Shown: piece by piece, positions 1 to 8,656 of the stretch
Numbering within the stretch: position 1 is the first letter of the stretch
Layout of the letters: the number at the start of each line of letters is the position of its first letter
DNA from: Bacillus sp. SD088
GTDB taxonomy: Bacteria > Bacillota > Bacilli > Bacillales > Bacillaceae_C
Direction of reading: 5' to 3'
DNA: 64,000 nt
Assembly: GCF_017355205.1 (NCBI RefSeq)
Contig: NZ_JADIJK010000002.1
Coordinates: 1-64,000 of the forward strand
Translations under genes and position numbers: made by a program
Notes under the pieces: generated by a model
What the model saw: only the letters and a program-made list of their open reading frames with translations
Database searches by the model: none
Told to the model about the DNA's origin: nothing

Positions 1-71
1 TATTCTCAAATAGTTGCAATTCTAAGCCAAATCTTATAGTCTTTAAGTCAACTTGTCTAGGGGTGTGATGT

Positions 72-857
72 ATGATGAAAATTGGATGCATTCAATTGGA
101 TGTCGCTTTTTCAGATCCGAAAAGGAATTTTACTGAAGTGGAAAAGTTAGTTGGAGCAGCCGTTGCACAAGAAGCTGAACTTATCGTCCTGCCTGAATTC
201 TGGAATACAGGCTTTGATTTGCCTCATCTTGAGGAATTAGCGGACCAAGATGGAACACAAACAAAGAGCCTCCTATCCAAACTTTCTAAGGAATTAAACG
301 TTCACATTATTGGCGGATCGGTCGCTACGAAGAAAAATGAGCATTTTTATAATACGATGTATGTCTACTCCAATCAGGGTAAATTAGTCAGTGAATATGA
401 TAAAGCTCACCTTTTCCAATTAATGGATGAACATTTATATTTGCAGGCTGGAGATAGCATGAATCGATTTTCCTTAGATGAAATCGAAGCAGGCGGCGTG
501 ATTTGCTATGACATTCGTTTCCCCGAATGGCTACGAGCCCACGCTCTTGCTGGCGCCAGGGTCTTATTTGTCCCCGCTCAATGGCCAAAACAACGTGTCG
601 ATCATTGGAAAGTGTTACTACAAGCACGGGCGATCGAAAATCAATGTTTTGTGATTGCCGTCAACCGCCGTGGAAATGACCCCAATAATGAATTTAGCGG
701 CCATTCAATGATTATTGAACCATGGGGTAATGTACTTTGGACAGGAGCAGAAGATGAGGAGCTAGCGGTAATTGATGTCGATTTTTCAATTGTAGATGAA
801 ATCAGAGAACGAATCCCTGTGTACGAAGATAGACGACCAGAACTATATAGGGCCTGA
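72..857 (+). CDS. mtnU: Carbon-nitrogen hydrolase, MtnU-like
   Basis: A 261-residue nitrilase-superfamily amidohydrolase. The catalytic triad is visible: Glu42 in LPEFW, Lys111 in YDKAHLF and Cys145 in GVICYDIRFPE. The segment HLFQLMDEHLYL closely resembles Bacillus subtilis MtnU (YkrU), an omega-amidase-type enzyme linked to methionine salvage (2-oxoglutaramate or alpha-ketosuccinamate hydrolysis). No other mtn genes are nearby, so the pathway link rests on family resemblance only. Two in-frame ATGs (72 and 75) are preceded by AGGGGTG. The protein is cytoplasmic with no signal peptide. The stop codon lies inside a hairpin that probably ends the transcript. The specific substrate is inferred. 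Confidence 0.85.
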   Translation: MMKIGCIQLDVAFSDPKRNFTEVEKLVGAAVAQEAELIVLPEFWNTGFDLPHLEELADQDGTQTKSLLSKLSKELNVHIIGGSVATKKNEHFYNTMYVYSNQGKLVSEYDKAHLFQLMDEHLYLQAGDSMNRFSLDEIEAGGVICYDIRFPEWLRAHALAGARVLFVPAQWPKQRVDHWKVLLQARAIENQCFVIAVNRRGNDPNNEFSGHSMIIEPWGNVLWTGAEDEELAVIDVDFSIVDEIRERIPVYEDRRPELYRA

Positions 858-899
858 CCCCCGCTGTGATAAAGCATTAACGCGGTGAGGGACAGGCCC
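850..899 (+). terminator. Hairpin at the 3' end of the mtnU-like gene
   Basis: The arms GGGCCTG-CCCCCGC and GCGGTGAGGG-CAGGCCC form a GC-rich stem that contains the TGA stop of the upstream gene. On the + strand it is followed by GGGTTTATTTT. It lies between convergent genes and may serve both, but the T-rich tail is only on the + strand. Confidence 0.6.
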
Positions 900-904
900 C
901 GGGT

Positions 905-1390
905 TTATTTTCCCGATATAAATAAGCCGAACTGAGCAAGCAGGGCGCTTCCTATGTAGGTTCCGGTGAAAACAAATACGGCGACAATCGCAACTTTCCA
1001 GGAGGTTTTTCGCAAGTCGACTAGGCGATCGGCAACCGAAATCCCTGCAAAGGTTAAGATCGGTGTGGTGATGGATAGAAAGTCGACAGCAGCGATTGCT
1101 TGTACAAAGAAGTCTGAAACCATACATAGAACTAAGGAAACGATTGATACCCAACCAAGAATTGGGAAGTCACGAATGACTTTTACTGGTACTTTTTGCA
1201 TAATGTCTGAGATCAGAATACCAATCATCGAAAAGGCCCAAAGCACAACCAAACCGGTAATGGTCATCATCGTGATTGGGGTCGATTCTGGATCTTTCAG
1301 GAGCTTAATTTCTTGAGTAAACAGAATCAAAGCGACACTAAGCAGAAGTACAAGACTAAGCTTTATATATTTATTTGATAATTTCTCCAT
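905..1390 (-). CDS. Small polytopic membrane protein, partner of the DUF3100 protein
   Basis: A 161-residue hydrophobic protein with four or five predicted membrane helices (about residues 10-27, 42-62, 76-98, 100-118 and 133-155). Its ATG overlaps the stop of the preceding gene by one base (TAATG), so the two are probably translationally coupled. It is the last gene of a three-gene set (M20 amidohydrolase, DUF3100 protein, this gene). The arrangement suggests a two-subunit transporter or membrane complex feeding the amidohydrolase. I recognise no catalytic motif, and the exact family name is uncertain. Confidence 0.72.
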   Translation of the reverse strand: MEKLSNKYIKLSLVLLLSVALILFTQEIKLLKDPESTPITMMTITGLVVLWAFSMIGILISDIMQKVPVKVIRDFPILGWVSIVSLVLCMVSDFFVQAIAAVDFLSITTPILTFAGISVADRLVDLRKTSWKVAIVAVFVFTGTYIGSALLAQFGLFISGK

Positions 1391-2178
1391 TATTTATCCC
1401 CCCTGATAAAGAGTCCATACATGAACTTTTGCAGTGGGGCAGCTAGAAACACCATTGTGAAGGTTCCTAAGAAACTTGTTAATAGTTGACTAGCGGAGGC
1501 ATAGGCTCGAATGGTCTCCCCTAGTTCCGGCATGCGCGCTACTAATGTTGAGGAAGCGGCCGTCATCATACTTCCCGAGCCAACCCCTGACGCCATAGCG
1601 AGCGCTTCGACCCGGAAGCCGATATCTAAAAGCACAGGCGCAAATATACTAAAGAAGATCGCTCCAAATAATGTACCAATAATATAGAGAGAAAGCACCC
1701 CTCTTCCTTCAGGTGATTCCAATGTATATTTTTCAGAGATATAAGCAAGCTCGCCTTCTCGTCCGATTCCAAGTGTTGCACCAATCGCCTCTCTTCTCAA
1801 ACCAATTAAAAGGGCAATCGGAAGACCTAAAACAACAGTACCCAGATTTCCTACTTCCTGAATCAGGAATACCCAGCCGATACTCAAAATTTCTTTTAAT
1901 TTTGGTGCAACATCTGCGCCATACCTTGCCATCAAAGGCAACATAATAAAAATTAAATACTTACTCGCAAAGTTCACATTTTCTTTACTATATATTTTCT
2001 TTAGAATGCCTTTTCTGAAAATTTGAATCCCCAAAATCATGGTGATAATAATAGCAAAAACAAGTGGCAAAAAGCCGATAGTAAACTTACCAATTGGAAT
2101 AGATTGAAAGCCAATCCCTTCCGCAATCGCAATTACGACCATTACAAAAATCAGTAAGAACAGAAAATTCTTTTTCAT
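1390..2178 (-). CDS. DUF3100-type membrane protein
   Basis: A 262-residue polytopic membrane protein with about seven or eight hydrophobic helices and a Gly/Ser/Met-rich segment (GVGSGSMM at about residues 200-207) of the kind seen in transporter cores. It resembles DUF3100 proteins, which are often encoded beside M20 amidohydrolases. It starts 15 bp after the amidohydrolase stop with a GGGGAGTGGC-type ribosome binding site and overlaps the next gene by one base. A role in importing the amide or peptide-like substrate of the neighbouring enzyme is inferred from context. No substrate can be named. Confidence 0.75.
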   Translation of the reverse strand: MKKNFLFLLIFVMVVIAIAEGIGFQSIPIGKFTIGFLPLVFAIIITMILGIQIFRKGILKKIYSKENVNFASKYLIFIMLPLMARYGADVAPKLKEILSIGWVFLIQEVGNLGTVVLGLPIALLIGLRREAIGATLGIGREGELAYISEKYTLESPEGRGVLSLYIIGTLFGAIFFSIFAPVLLDIGFRVEALAMASGVGSGSMMTAASSTLVARMPELGETIRAYASASQLLTSFLGTFTMVFLAAPLQKFMYGLFIRGDK

Positions 2179-2193
2179 GATGCCACTCCCCTG

Positions 2194-3447
2194 TTAGTCT
2201 ACAATTGTCTGAATTAGTGCTTCATATTCAGTAAATGAACGCTTATATAACTGATTTTTGTCTACTTTCCCATTCATATACTTAAAAACTTCGGATAAAA
2301 ATTCAGGAAAAATTTCAAATAGAAACTCTTGATCAATATCGATAAAGTCATCCCCATGAATCGTACCCGTAAAACCGCTATGACCGATTTGAATACAAGG
2401 AATCATAAAGGATAAATCGCCAATATCTCCCCCTGCACTAATCGCATTATTGTCAAGGAGAACATCAATTTTCTCATTTTGTTCAAACGTTTCTCTTACA
2501 AACTCTGAGAGATAGCGATGCTGTTTGAAAGGGAGATAACCCATTTGCGTTTGGATATCAACTTCCCCCTGAAGGGCGATCGCACTTCCCTTTGCTGCAT
2601 CGTCTAATTTTATAGCCGCTTCTTTGATATAATTAACAGATTGCGCTCGCAAATCGGTCCCGACGACGATTTGATTAGGAATCACATTTGTCGACATATC
2701 CGATTCCATCACGATCGGATTAATCCGCACCATTTCTCGTTCATTCATTTGCTGTCTCGCTAAGCCAACCGCCACATTAAACAGGGTTGACATGCTATAA
2801 GCATTTTTCGAAGAGAATGGATCAAAGCCTGCATGGGTTGCCTTTCCTTTAAATTCATAATATTTATAAAGGAAACCTGCTAAAGCCGTATTAATATCAA
2901 TCGTTCTTTTATCAAACTCTCCCCCGATAGCATGAACACAAACCGCACAATCAATATCATCAAACACACCAAGTCGCATCGCTTCCGGTTTCCCGCCATA
3001 ATAAGAGATAGTTCCATTTTTCAAAAGCTCGTCCCGATAACGAAGATCCAAATATTCCTCTGCCGGCACAAAAACAAACACAAGCTGATAATCAAAGTCC
3101 TCAAAGACCTTTGACTGATATAAATACTTATAAAGGGCTAATGCTATTGCTACTTGCGTATAATGACCACAATTATGAGCAGCACCTGTATCAGGATCTG
3201 CGTTTCGGTGAGTCGGCGCATAGACGGCATCTAATTCCGCTATAAAAGCAATTTTTAGATCCTTGCCTTCCCCTAGACTAGTGCGGAATCCTGTTGTACT
3301 AAATTCGTCTAAAGTTAGCTCAGGATTAATCTTTTTTAAAAAGCTTACGATTGTTTCTTTTGTTTTGAATTCTTTATAACCCAATTCAGGATTATCGAAA
3401 ATTTTCTCAGCTATTTGCTTAATTTCCTCATACTGTGTATTAAACAT
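2194..3447 (-). CDS. M20-family amidohydrolase / metallopeptidase
   Basis: A 417-residue M20-type metalloenzyme. Visible motifs are AELDAV (about 70-75), the metal-binding HNCGH (91-95), PAEE (128-131, including the general base Glu) and a C-terminal GGDIGDLSF. The family hydrolyses N-acyl or peptide bonds, as in AbgB or aminoacylase; the substrate here is unknown. No signal peptide, so cytoplasmic. It is the first gene of an operon with two membrane proteins and has a promoter about 30 bp upstream. The ribosome binding site AAGGAGGTC lies just before the ATG. Confidence 0.85.
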   Translation of the reverse strand: MFNTQYEEIKQIAEKIFDNPELGYKEFKTKETIVSFLKKINPELTLDEFSTTGFRTSLGEGKDLKIAFIAELDAVYAPTHRNADPDTGAAHNCGHYTQVAIALALYKYLYQSKVFEDFDYQLVFVFVPAEEYLDLRYRDELLKNGTISYYGGKPEAMRLGVFDDIDCAVCVHAIGGEFDKRTIDINTALAGFLYKYYEFKGKATHAGFDPFSSKNAYSMSTLFNVAVGLARQQMNEREMVRINPIVMESDMSTNVIPNQIVVGTDLRAQSVNYIKEAAIKLDDAAKGSAIALQGEVDIQTQMGYLPFKQHRYLSEFVRETFEQNEKIDVLLDNNAISAGGDIGDLSFMIPCIQIGHSGFTGTIHGDDFIDIDQEFLFEIFPEFLSEVFKYMNGKVDKNQLYKRSFTEYEALIQTIVD

Positions 3448-3474
3448 CTAGATGACCTCCTTGATGACTTTTTC

Positions 3475-3502
3475 ATTATACACCAAAAACACGAATGAAC
3501 AA
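3475..3502 (-). promoter_or_regulatory. Sigma-A promoter of the amidohydrolase operon
   Basis: On the - strand, TTGTTC and TATAAT are separated by 16 bp, about 28 bp upstream of the ATG. The -10 box is perfect; the -35 box is moderate. Confidence 0.6.
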
Positions 3503-3577
3503 ATTAAAATATAAAATATTATTCGCATATATAGTTGTATATCACGAAAATAAGGCTTTCTCTTCTCTAACGTTCGA

Positions 3578-5410
3578 TTAATCTTCATAGGGAATAAACC
3601 GATAATTCATTGTATCCTTATGAAGTGTTAAAAGCCCCTGCCCTAAAATATTGCCTTGTTCAGGTCCAACATATCCCTTTGAAGCGCCGTTTCCAGTAAT
3701 CATATACTCCACACCATTAAGTGTCCATTGCCGAAGCACATGAAGATGTCCGAATAAAACTAGAATAGAAACTGATGGCTGTTTTTCCTTATATTGACTT
3801 AACATTCGCTCTAGCTTCCTAGCGTCTTGTGAATCCATTTGATGGGCTGTGCCAAAATCATCTCTTGTTGGAACATGAGTCACAATAATCAGATTCGGCT
3901 TCTGATTATTATTTAATAATTTTTGTAAATAATGAAATTGAGTAGAATCCGATACCGTGATACTTTGATCAAAGGCAGAATGTAAAAACACAAATAGAGT
4001 TTTTCCATATTCCATATGATAAGTAGGTGAACCAAACTTTTCCCTATATAAATCTAAATTTCCCTGAAATGCTTCATGATTACCAGGTGTCATGGAAACT
4101 GGGATCTTCTTCTCCATGTTTGCGAAAATGAGTTGCAGGTTTTGATATTCAGCTTCTGATGCCTGGTCCACGATATCGCCCATGTGAATAATAAAGGCAG
4201 GCTCTCTACTTGCAGCCAACTGAAAAGCCTTCATCCCACAATCAAATGAATGAGTATCAGGAATAACCACTACTTCTTGCTTCCCTTTTGGCTCTGGTAA
4301 TGTTTGAATGTGAAACTTCCGCAACAGTGATTCAGCTTGATTTCCTGCACAGTCTTTTGCCGTTATCTTCAGCATATGCTTACCATTCACCAATCTATTT
4401 ACAGGCAAGCCGTACCCCCAACCTGTCTCCATATCAAAATAAACCTCTAGTCTTTCCTCATCGACCAATACTTCAATGGAGTCTGGATCCACTCCTGACT
4501 TTTGATCGCTTAAATGAAAAGTGATACGTGGTGTTTCAGTTCTTTCCACCACTGTACTCACGGGTGTAACTTGTGAAAGAATCGGGGGATCTAAATCAGG
4601 ACTTAAATCGATTTTATAAGTTTGGTCCACACATGGTAAAGAACGATTTCCTGCATAGTCCATTGCTTCTACATGAATATGGTAATCGCCCTTCTCGACT
4701 TCTTGAAACGAGCATTCAATGTATTGGTTATTCCGATCATAAATAGCATCTACTCGTTCGCCATTCACGTTCATTCGGATCGAATTCGGATCTACCCCCG
4801 TTTGCAAATCCACTACTTTAGTTGAAAAGGTAAAATGGTCTTTGTAAATCACTGGTGAACTTGGATGAATATCATAGAATTCGGGACCTACTAGATCTTC
4901 TAAATCGTCATAAACAAAACGAATATGATCCAAATAAAGATAACCTGTATATTCTTTTTGGCCTTGAAGTTCCTTATTCAGCTCTACAGCATAAATTTGT
5001 TCAAGCCGCAAAGGGAAAGCCCATTGAGGGTCAATCCCCGCATCAACATATTTCCATCCCATCCAATCGATATTCCCATTCGTTAAATTCAGCCATTTTC
5101 GCTCACCATTCCCATCTAGCAGTGTCGCTCGTATCCATGGTGAATGACCATCTCCATAAACCCATACACTAAGTTTTTCAGGTTTTCTTTCCGTTATAAG
5201 GGTTTCTTTAAAGCGAATATACATTGCACCATTTCCAGATTGCCAGCCGCCAAAATGGTAAGCAAGCTTTAAACTATATTGTCCAAATTTAACCTGCTCC
5301 CTACTTAAGGATAGGTTATAACTTGAAACAAATTGGTGGTTTGTTAAATAACGGGTTCTATCCCCATGATCAAAATCATCCAGTATTTTTGACTTTTCAT
5401 CCAACAACAA
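3578..5410 (-). CDS. Calcineurin-like metallophosphoesterase with Ig-like and carbohydrate-binding-like domains
   Basis: A 610-residue multidomain protein. Residues about 1-165 look like a beta-sandwich carbohydrate-binding module. Residues about 170-375 hold two bacterial Ig-like repeats (each with a D-P-x-S-I motif and an A-x-D-x-A-G-N ending). Residues about 380-600 are a metallophosphoesterase domain: PDTHSFD, GDIVD, GNHE, THVP and GHLH. It starts at TTG 5410 behind AAAGGGGGTGAA; the frame closes at a TAG upstream with no other start. No signal peptide is visible, which is odd for a protein with Ig-like domains. It may act inside the cell, be exported another way, or have lost its leader. 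The substrate is unknown, possibly phosphate esters on cell-wall glycans. Confidence 0.75.
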   Translation of the reverse strand: MLLDEKSKILDDFDHGDRTRYLTNHQFVSSYNLSLSREQVKFGQYSLKLAYHFGGWQSGNGAMYIRFKETLITERKPEKLSVWVYGDGHSPWIRATLLDGNGERKWLNLTNGNIDWMGWKYVDAGIDPQWAFPLRLEQIYAVELNKELQGQKEYTGYLYLDHIRFVYDDLEDLVGPEFYDIHPSSPVIYKDHFTFSTKVVDLQTGVDPNSIRMNVNGERVDAIYDRNNQYIECSFQEVEKGDYHIHVEAMDYAGNRSLPCVDQTYKIDLSPDLDPPILSQVTPVSTVVERTETPRITFHLSDQKSGVDPDSIEVLVDEERLEVYFDMETGWGYGLPVNRLVNGKHMLKITAKDCAGNQAESLLRKFHIQTLPEPKGKQEVVVIPDTHSFDCGMKAFQLAASREPAFIIHMGDIVDQASEAEYQNLQLIFANMEKKIPVSMTPGNHEAFQGNLDLYREKFGSPTYHMEYGKTLFVFLHSAFDQSITVSDSTQFHYLQKLLNNNQKPNLIIVTHVPTRDDFGTAHQMDSQDARKLERMLSQYKEKQPSVSILVLFGHLHVLRQWTLNGVEYMITGNGASKGYVGPEQGNILGQGLLTLHKDTMNYRFIPYED

Positions 5411-5605
5411 TTCACCCCCTTTACCTTGCTCAAGATATCGAAAAACGAAACCTCCAGACTATTTTAAGCCTTAATCTAATCTATTTTCCACTTGTTTTTT
5501 AAAAAGAGAGATTATACCTGCAACTATATGAGTGTTAGCTTTTTCATTTGGGTGAATAAAAAAGGAACTCCCTTGTAAAAATAAAGCTGAAGGAGTTGAC
5601 ACTGT

Positions 5606-6058
5606 ATGGACCATTTAAAGGCGATTACCATTAAATTTTTAGCAAGCCTCGCCCTTTTATATATGATTTTAGGGATGTTTTATGGAATGTCATTTGCCAA
5701 TGTATTTCTCATTACCTTAACACTAGGGGTTGTTTCTTATTTAATTGGTGATTTGCTCATTTTACCCAGAACCAATAACAGTATCGCGACAGCGGCAGAT
5801 TTCGGTCTTTCCTTGTTTGTCATCTGGATGATGAGTATAGCCTTAACTACTGGAGCAAATTTATTTATGATGTCCCTTGTAGCTGCTGTAGGCATAACCA
5901 TCTTTGAATATTTTTTTCATAGACTTATGGACTCTGAAGTAATAGGGGAAGATGAAAACCGTCTAAACACCCCTTCGAGAAATATGCAATACCAAACAGA
6001 GGCCTCTGAAGAGCTCAACGATGTAGAGGATGATGAACAAAATAGTAAAAAAGAGTAA
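5606..6058 (+). CDS. DUF2512 membrane protein (YndM-like)
   Basis: A 150-residue protein with four predicted membrane helices in the first about 108 residues and an acidic, polar tail (DVEDDEQNSKKE at the end). It matches the YndM/DUF2512 family of Bacillus, whose function is unknown. The site GAAGGAG lies about 10 bp before the ATG. It is a single gene, followed by a dispersed repeat. Confidence 0.78.
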   Translation: MDHLKAITIKFLASLALLYMILGMFYGMSFANVFLITLTLGVVSYLIGDLLILPRTNNSIATAADFGLSLFVIWMMSIALTTGANLFMMSLVAAVGITIFEYFFHRLMDSEVIGEDENRLNTPSRNMQYQTEASEELNDVEDDEQNSKKE

Positions 6059-6069
6059 TGGAGATCCAA

Positions 6070-6290
6070 TAAGGCTGGGACAAAAAGTGTTTTCATCAAA
6101 GAAAAAGCGAACTACTAGGGTACATATACCCGCTATGGAAATATACTTCGCTTTCCACAGGCGGGTGGCAAGTCTCCTCAGGCTTCGCCTTCCAGGTTCT
6201 TGCCGAGCTCTCAATTTCCGCAGGGTCTATGTATATTTCCTCTACTAAGGTAATGGGAGCCTTTAGTTATCTCTCAGTCTCATTGGATTT
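6070..6290. repeat. Dispersed Bacillaceae intergenic repeat
   Basis: This stretch starts with GGCTGGGACAAAAAGTG and includes CTTTCCACAGGCGGGTGGCAAG followed by CCTCAGGCTTCGCCT. It is the type of imperfect palindromic repeat found between genes in many Bacillaceae, which begins with a GGCTGGGACA block and carries a CTTTCCGCGGGC-like core. It has no credible coding potential. A related copy lies at about 18980-19096. It fills most of the gap between the DUF2512 gene and the HprK-like gene. Confidence 0.6.
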
Positions 6291-6362
6291 AAGTATTTAC
6301 TCCTTGTTGACGATGGTAGACACTTTTTCAAGCTCTCCTTTTGGACAGCCTTCATTACATAA

Positions 6363-7304
6363 TTATTGTTTTCTCGTGTCTTGTGTTTCTGGATCAATTC
6401 TTTGAATGAATTCTTCTGCTGCACTATACCCTTGTTGCATTAAATACCAATTATTCGCAGCCGCTTCAATTAACCCTGCTACATCTCGACCAGGCTGAAG
6501 TTGGATTTCTACATGTGGTACACGAACACCCATATATTCCTTAAACTTCTGATCGACCTCTAGTTCATTGTTTAAGGCACTACCTTCCCACTTCGTTAAT
6601 TCAATGTCCAAGGAAATTCTTGTTTCATCTTGAAAAGCTCTTCTCCCATATAAGCGCACAACATTTAATAAACCAATACTGCGTAGCGCCAGAAATTCCC
6701 GGTTCGTTTCATTATGAGTACCTAATAAAGTCTGCGGGCTTAGCTTTTTCAACACAACTATATCATCTGCAATCAAGCGATGACCTCTGCCAATCAACGT
6801 ATGAGCCGTTTCGCTTTTTCCAACTCCAGATTTCCCGCGCAATAAAATCCCCATACCCGAAACATTAAGGCAAACACCATGGATTGCAATTTCCTCCGCA
6901 AGCGTTTTGGTTAAGAAACTATCTATTTTGGCGACAAACTCTGGTGCGCTCTCAGAGGTTCGCAACAAAGGAATACCTTCCTGATCACAAAAGCGCTTTA
7001 AATATTTTAAACCATCCAATTGATCTGTCACGATAAAACAAGGTGGATGATATTTCACCACATTGCCAATCCGCAGCTTTCTTTCCTCTTGGGTCAGACT
7101 ATGTAGATAGGTTACTTCTTTTTCACTTAATATTTGTACTTGTTCCATTGGGAAAAAGTCAAAAAAACCGATAAACTCTAGGCCGGGACAATGCGTTTTA
7201 GGCTTTGTAACTGGCCGCTGCAGTTGACTCGCTCCCGCTAAAACAGCTAACGAAAACTTTTGTACCAAATGTTCAACTGTGATTGATTCCACCTTAAATG
7301 ACAC
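6363..7304 (-). CDS. HPr kinase/phosphorylase-like protein with altered active site
   Basis: A 313-residue homologue of HprK, which phosphorylates and dephosphorylates Ser46 of HPr in carbon catabolite control. GTG 7304 is chosen because AAAGGA lies 6 bp upstream and it matches the usual N terminus; an upstream GTG at 7325 is possible. His142 (AIHG), the Walker A GKSGVGKS with Lys163, and Asp181 (LIADD) align with B. subtilis His138, Lys159 and Asp177 at a constant offset of four. B. subtilis Glu202 (Mg ligand) and Arg243 align with Ala206 and Glu247. The second signature QPGRDVAGLIEAA is also divergent. The gene is not beside lgt, so it is probably a paralogue with changed activity. Confidence 0.82.
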   Translation of the reverse strand: MSFKVESITVEHLVQKFSLAVLAGASQLQRPVTKPKTHCPGLEFIGFFDFFPMEQVQILSEKEVTYLHSLTQEERKLRIGNVVKYHPPCFIVTDQLDGLKYLKRFCDQEGIPLLRTSESAPEFVAKIDSFLTKTLAEEIAIHGVCLNVSGMGILLRGKSGVGKSETAHTLIGRGHRLIADDIVVLKKLSPQTLLGTHNETNREFLALRSIGLLNVVRLYGRRAFQDETRISLDIELTKWEGSALNNELEVDQKFKEYMGVRVPHVEIQLQPGRDVAGLIEAAANNWYLMQQGYSAAEEFIQRIDPETQDTRKQ

Positions 7305-7320
7305 TCTCCGTCCTTTTACT

Positions 7321-7339
7321 TTCACCTATATGAGGTGAA
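7321..7339 (-). promoter_or_regulatory. Palindrome upstream of the HprK-like gene
   Basis: A perfect inverted repeat, TTCACCT-N5-AGGTGAA, lies 17-35 bp before the chosen GTG start. It could be an operator or an RNA hairpin close to the ribosome binding site. No regulator can be assigned. Confidence 0.4.
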
Positions 7340-7431
7340 TATTATTATCCATATTAACATGAAACCGTTCTATATAATGTGACTATGCTGTGTCAATTAG
7401 AATGAACTCCTACTGTACATTGTAGGACTAC

Positions 7432-7468
7432 AGGTACGGCGGCGAAGCGCCGCTCTATTTACCTGTTG
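7432..7468. terminator. GC-rich hairpin between the HprK-like and GNAT genes
   Basis: The arms CAGGTACGGCGGCG and CGCCGCTCTATTTACCTG form an interrupted hairpin with a GAAG loop. There is no good T-run, so intrinsic termination is uncertain; it may simply be a short dispersed repeat. It lies between the GNAT gene and the HprK-like gene, both on the - strand. Confidence 0.35.
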
Positions 7469-7477
7469 ACAGCCCCA

Positions 7478-8626
7478 TTAGAAAAAGTCTGGGAAATAAG
7501 TGCTTTGGTTTGGAATCATGGTTTCTAGCTGTGCAAGTTGAGTCTGACTACCTTGTATAGCCTCCACTTCAACCAGCTCTGTGACTGTTTTATACCCCAG
7601 CATAAGGGCGGATAATTGATTAATTGTCAATTCGATCGCCTTTTCCTTATCCCTTCCACCTATCTTCCTTACTCCAGATTCAGACAGCGCAAAGACACCG
7701 TCATTCCACGGGGCAACAGGGTCCTTTACCCTCAATGTTAGTGATGTATGATTTTTAGATGACCAAGTGAACTGCTGTAAATACTGCTCGACATCAACAA
7801 TCCTCGCCATAAAATAAGGAGATACCTCCATCTTCACACGCGGATTTTTCATAATATAAGGTAATGGCTCAGAAAGGGAGGTCGAGATTTCCACCTTTTC
7901 TATCATAGAATCATGTTGGCCAATAAACGCCCATAACCCCTTTCTAGCTTCATGGCTAAGAGCAATAAATTCAGCCACCTTCATTTTACTTTCCTTGACA
8001 GAATAAAGAAGATATCCTTCCGGTTTTCCATTTGATGAATAATGGATAGCAGGAGTCCAAGATTGTAAGTGATCGAACCACCAAGTTTGCTCACGAACAA
8101 GCATCCCAGAATAACGTTCGCTATACGCTTCATAAACATTCTGCAGATCAGGATGATAGGCCTTTTTTTGGAGACGAACGATCTTCCCTTGACTTTCAGG
8201 GATAGATAAATCTGCTGTTTCTATGGTCAGATTACGCACATCCGAGAAAATCTCCCAACCAAATTTCCGGTAAAAATCAATCGAAAAAGGATGGAGATAG
8301 GATAATAACTGCCCCTTTTCCTTCATCACTTCCAAAGCGGCTGTCATCAATCCTCGAATATGCCCTTTTCTGCGATATTCAGGATAGGAAGCTACACCTG
8401 CAATCCCTCCCATCGGAATCTGCTTGCCTTGCTGATACACCTCAAACGGAAGAATTTGCAATTTAGACGCTAATTTCCCTTCATCAAAAATACCGAGAAT
8501 ATGCTGATTCGCCATTTTTTCATTTTTCTTCTCCATTTCTTCAGCCGAAAGTTCATATTGAAAAGCATACATGGATAAATGGGCGACTTCATCATAATGC
8601 TCAGATGTTAAATTTACAATATTCAT
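7478..8626 (-). CDS. Eis-like GNAT N-acetyltransferase
   Basis: A 382-residue protein with an N-terminal GNAT domain and a C-terminal half of the Eis/sterol-carrier type. The acetyl-CoA loop is seen as YRRKGHIRGLM (about residues 84-94), preceded by the beta-strand GGIAGVASYP. It ends in PDFF; Eis-family enzymes use their C-terminal carboxylate in catalysis. Eis relatives acetylate amines such as aminoglycosides, but the substrate here is unknown. It is a single cytoplasmic gene with a modest GGGGAG site before the ATG. Confidence 0.85.
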   Translation of the reverse strand: MNIVNLTSEHYDEVAHLSMYAFQYELSAEEMEKKNEKMANQHILGIFDEGKLASKLQILPFEVYQQGKQIPMGGIAGVASYPEYRRKGHIRGLMTAALEVMKEKGQLLSYLHPFSIDFYRKFGWEIFSDVRNLTIETADLSIPESQGKIVRLQKKAYHPDLQNVYEAYSERYSGMLVREQTWWFDHLQSWTPAIHYSSNGKPEGYLLYSVKESKMKVAEFIALSHEARKGLWAFIGQHDSMIEKVEISTSLSEPLPYIMKNPRVKMEVSPYFMARIVDVEQYLQQFTWSSKNHTSLTLRVKDPVAPWNDGVFALSESGVRKIGGRDKEKAIELTINQLSALMLGYKTVTELVEVEAIQGSQTQLAQLETMIPNQSTYFPDFF

Positions 8627-8656
8627 TTATAATCTCCCCTAACTTTGTAATAAGCC

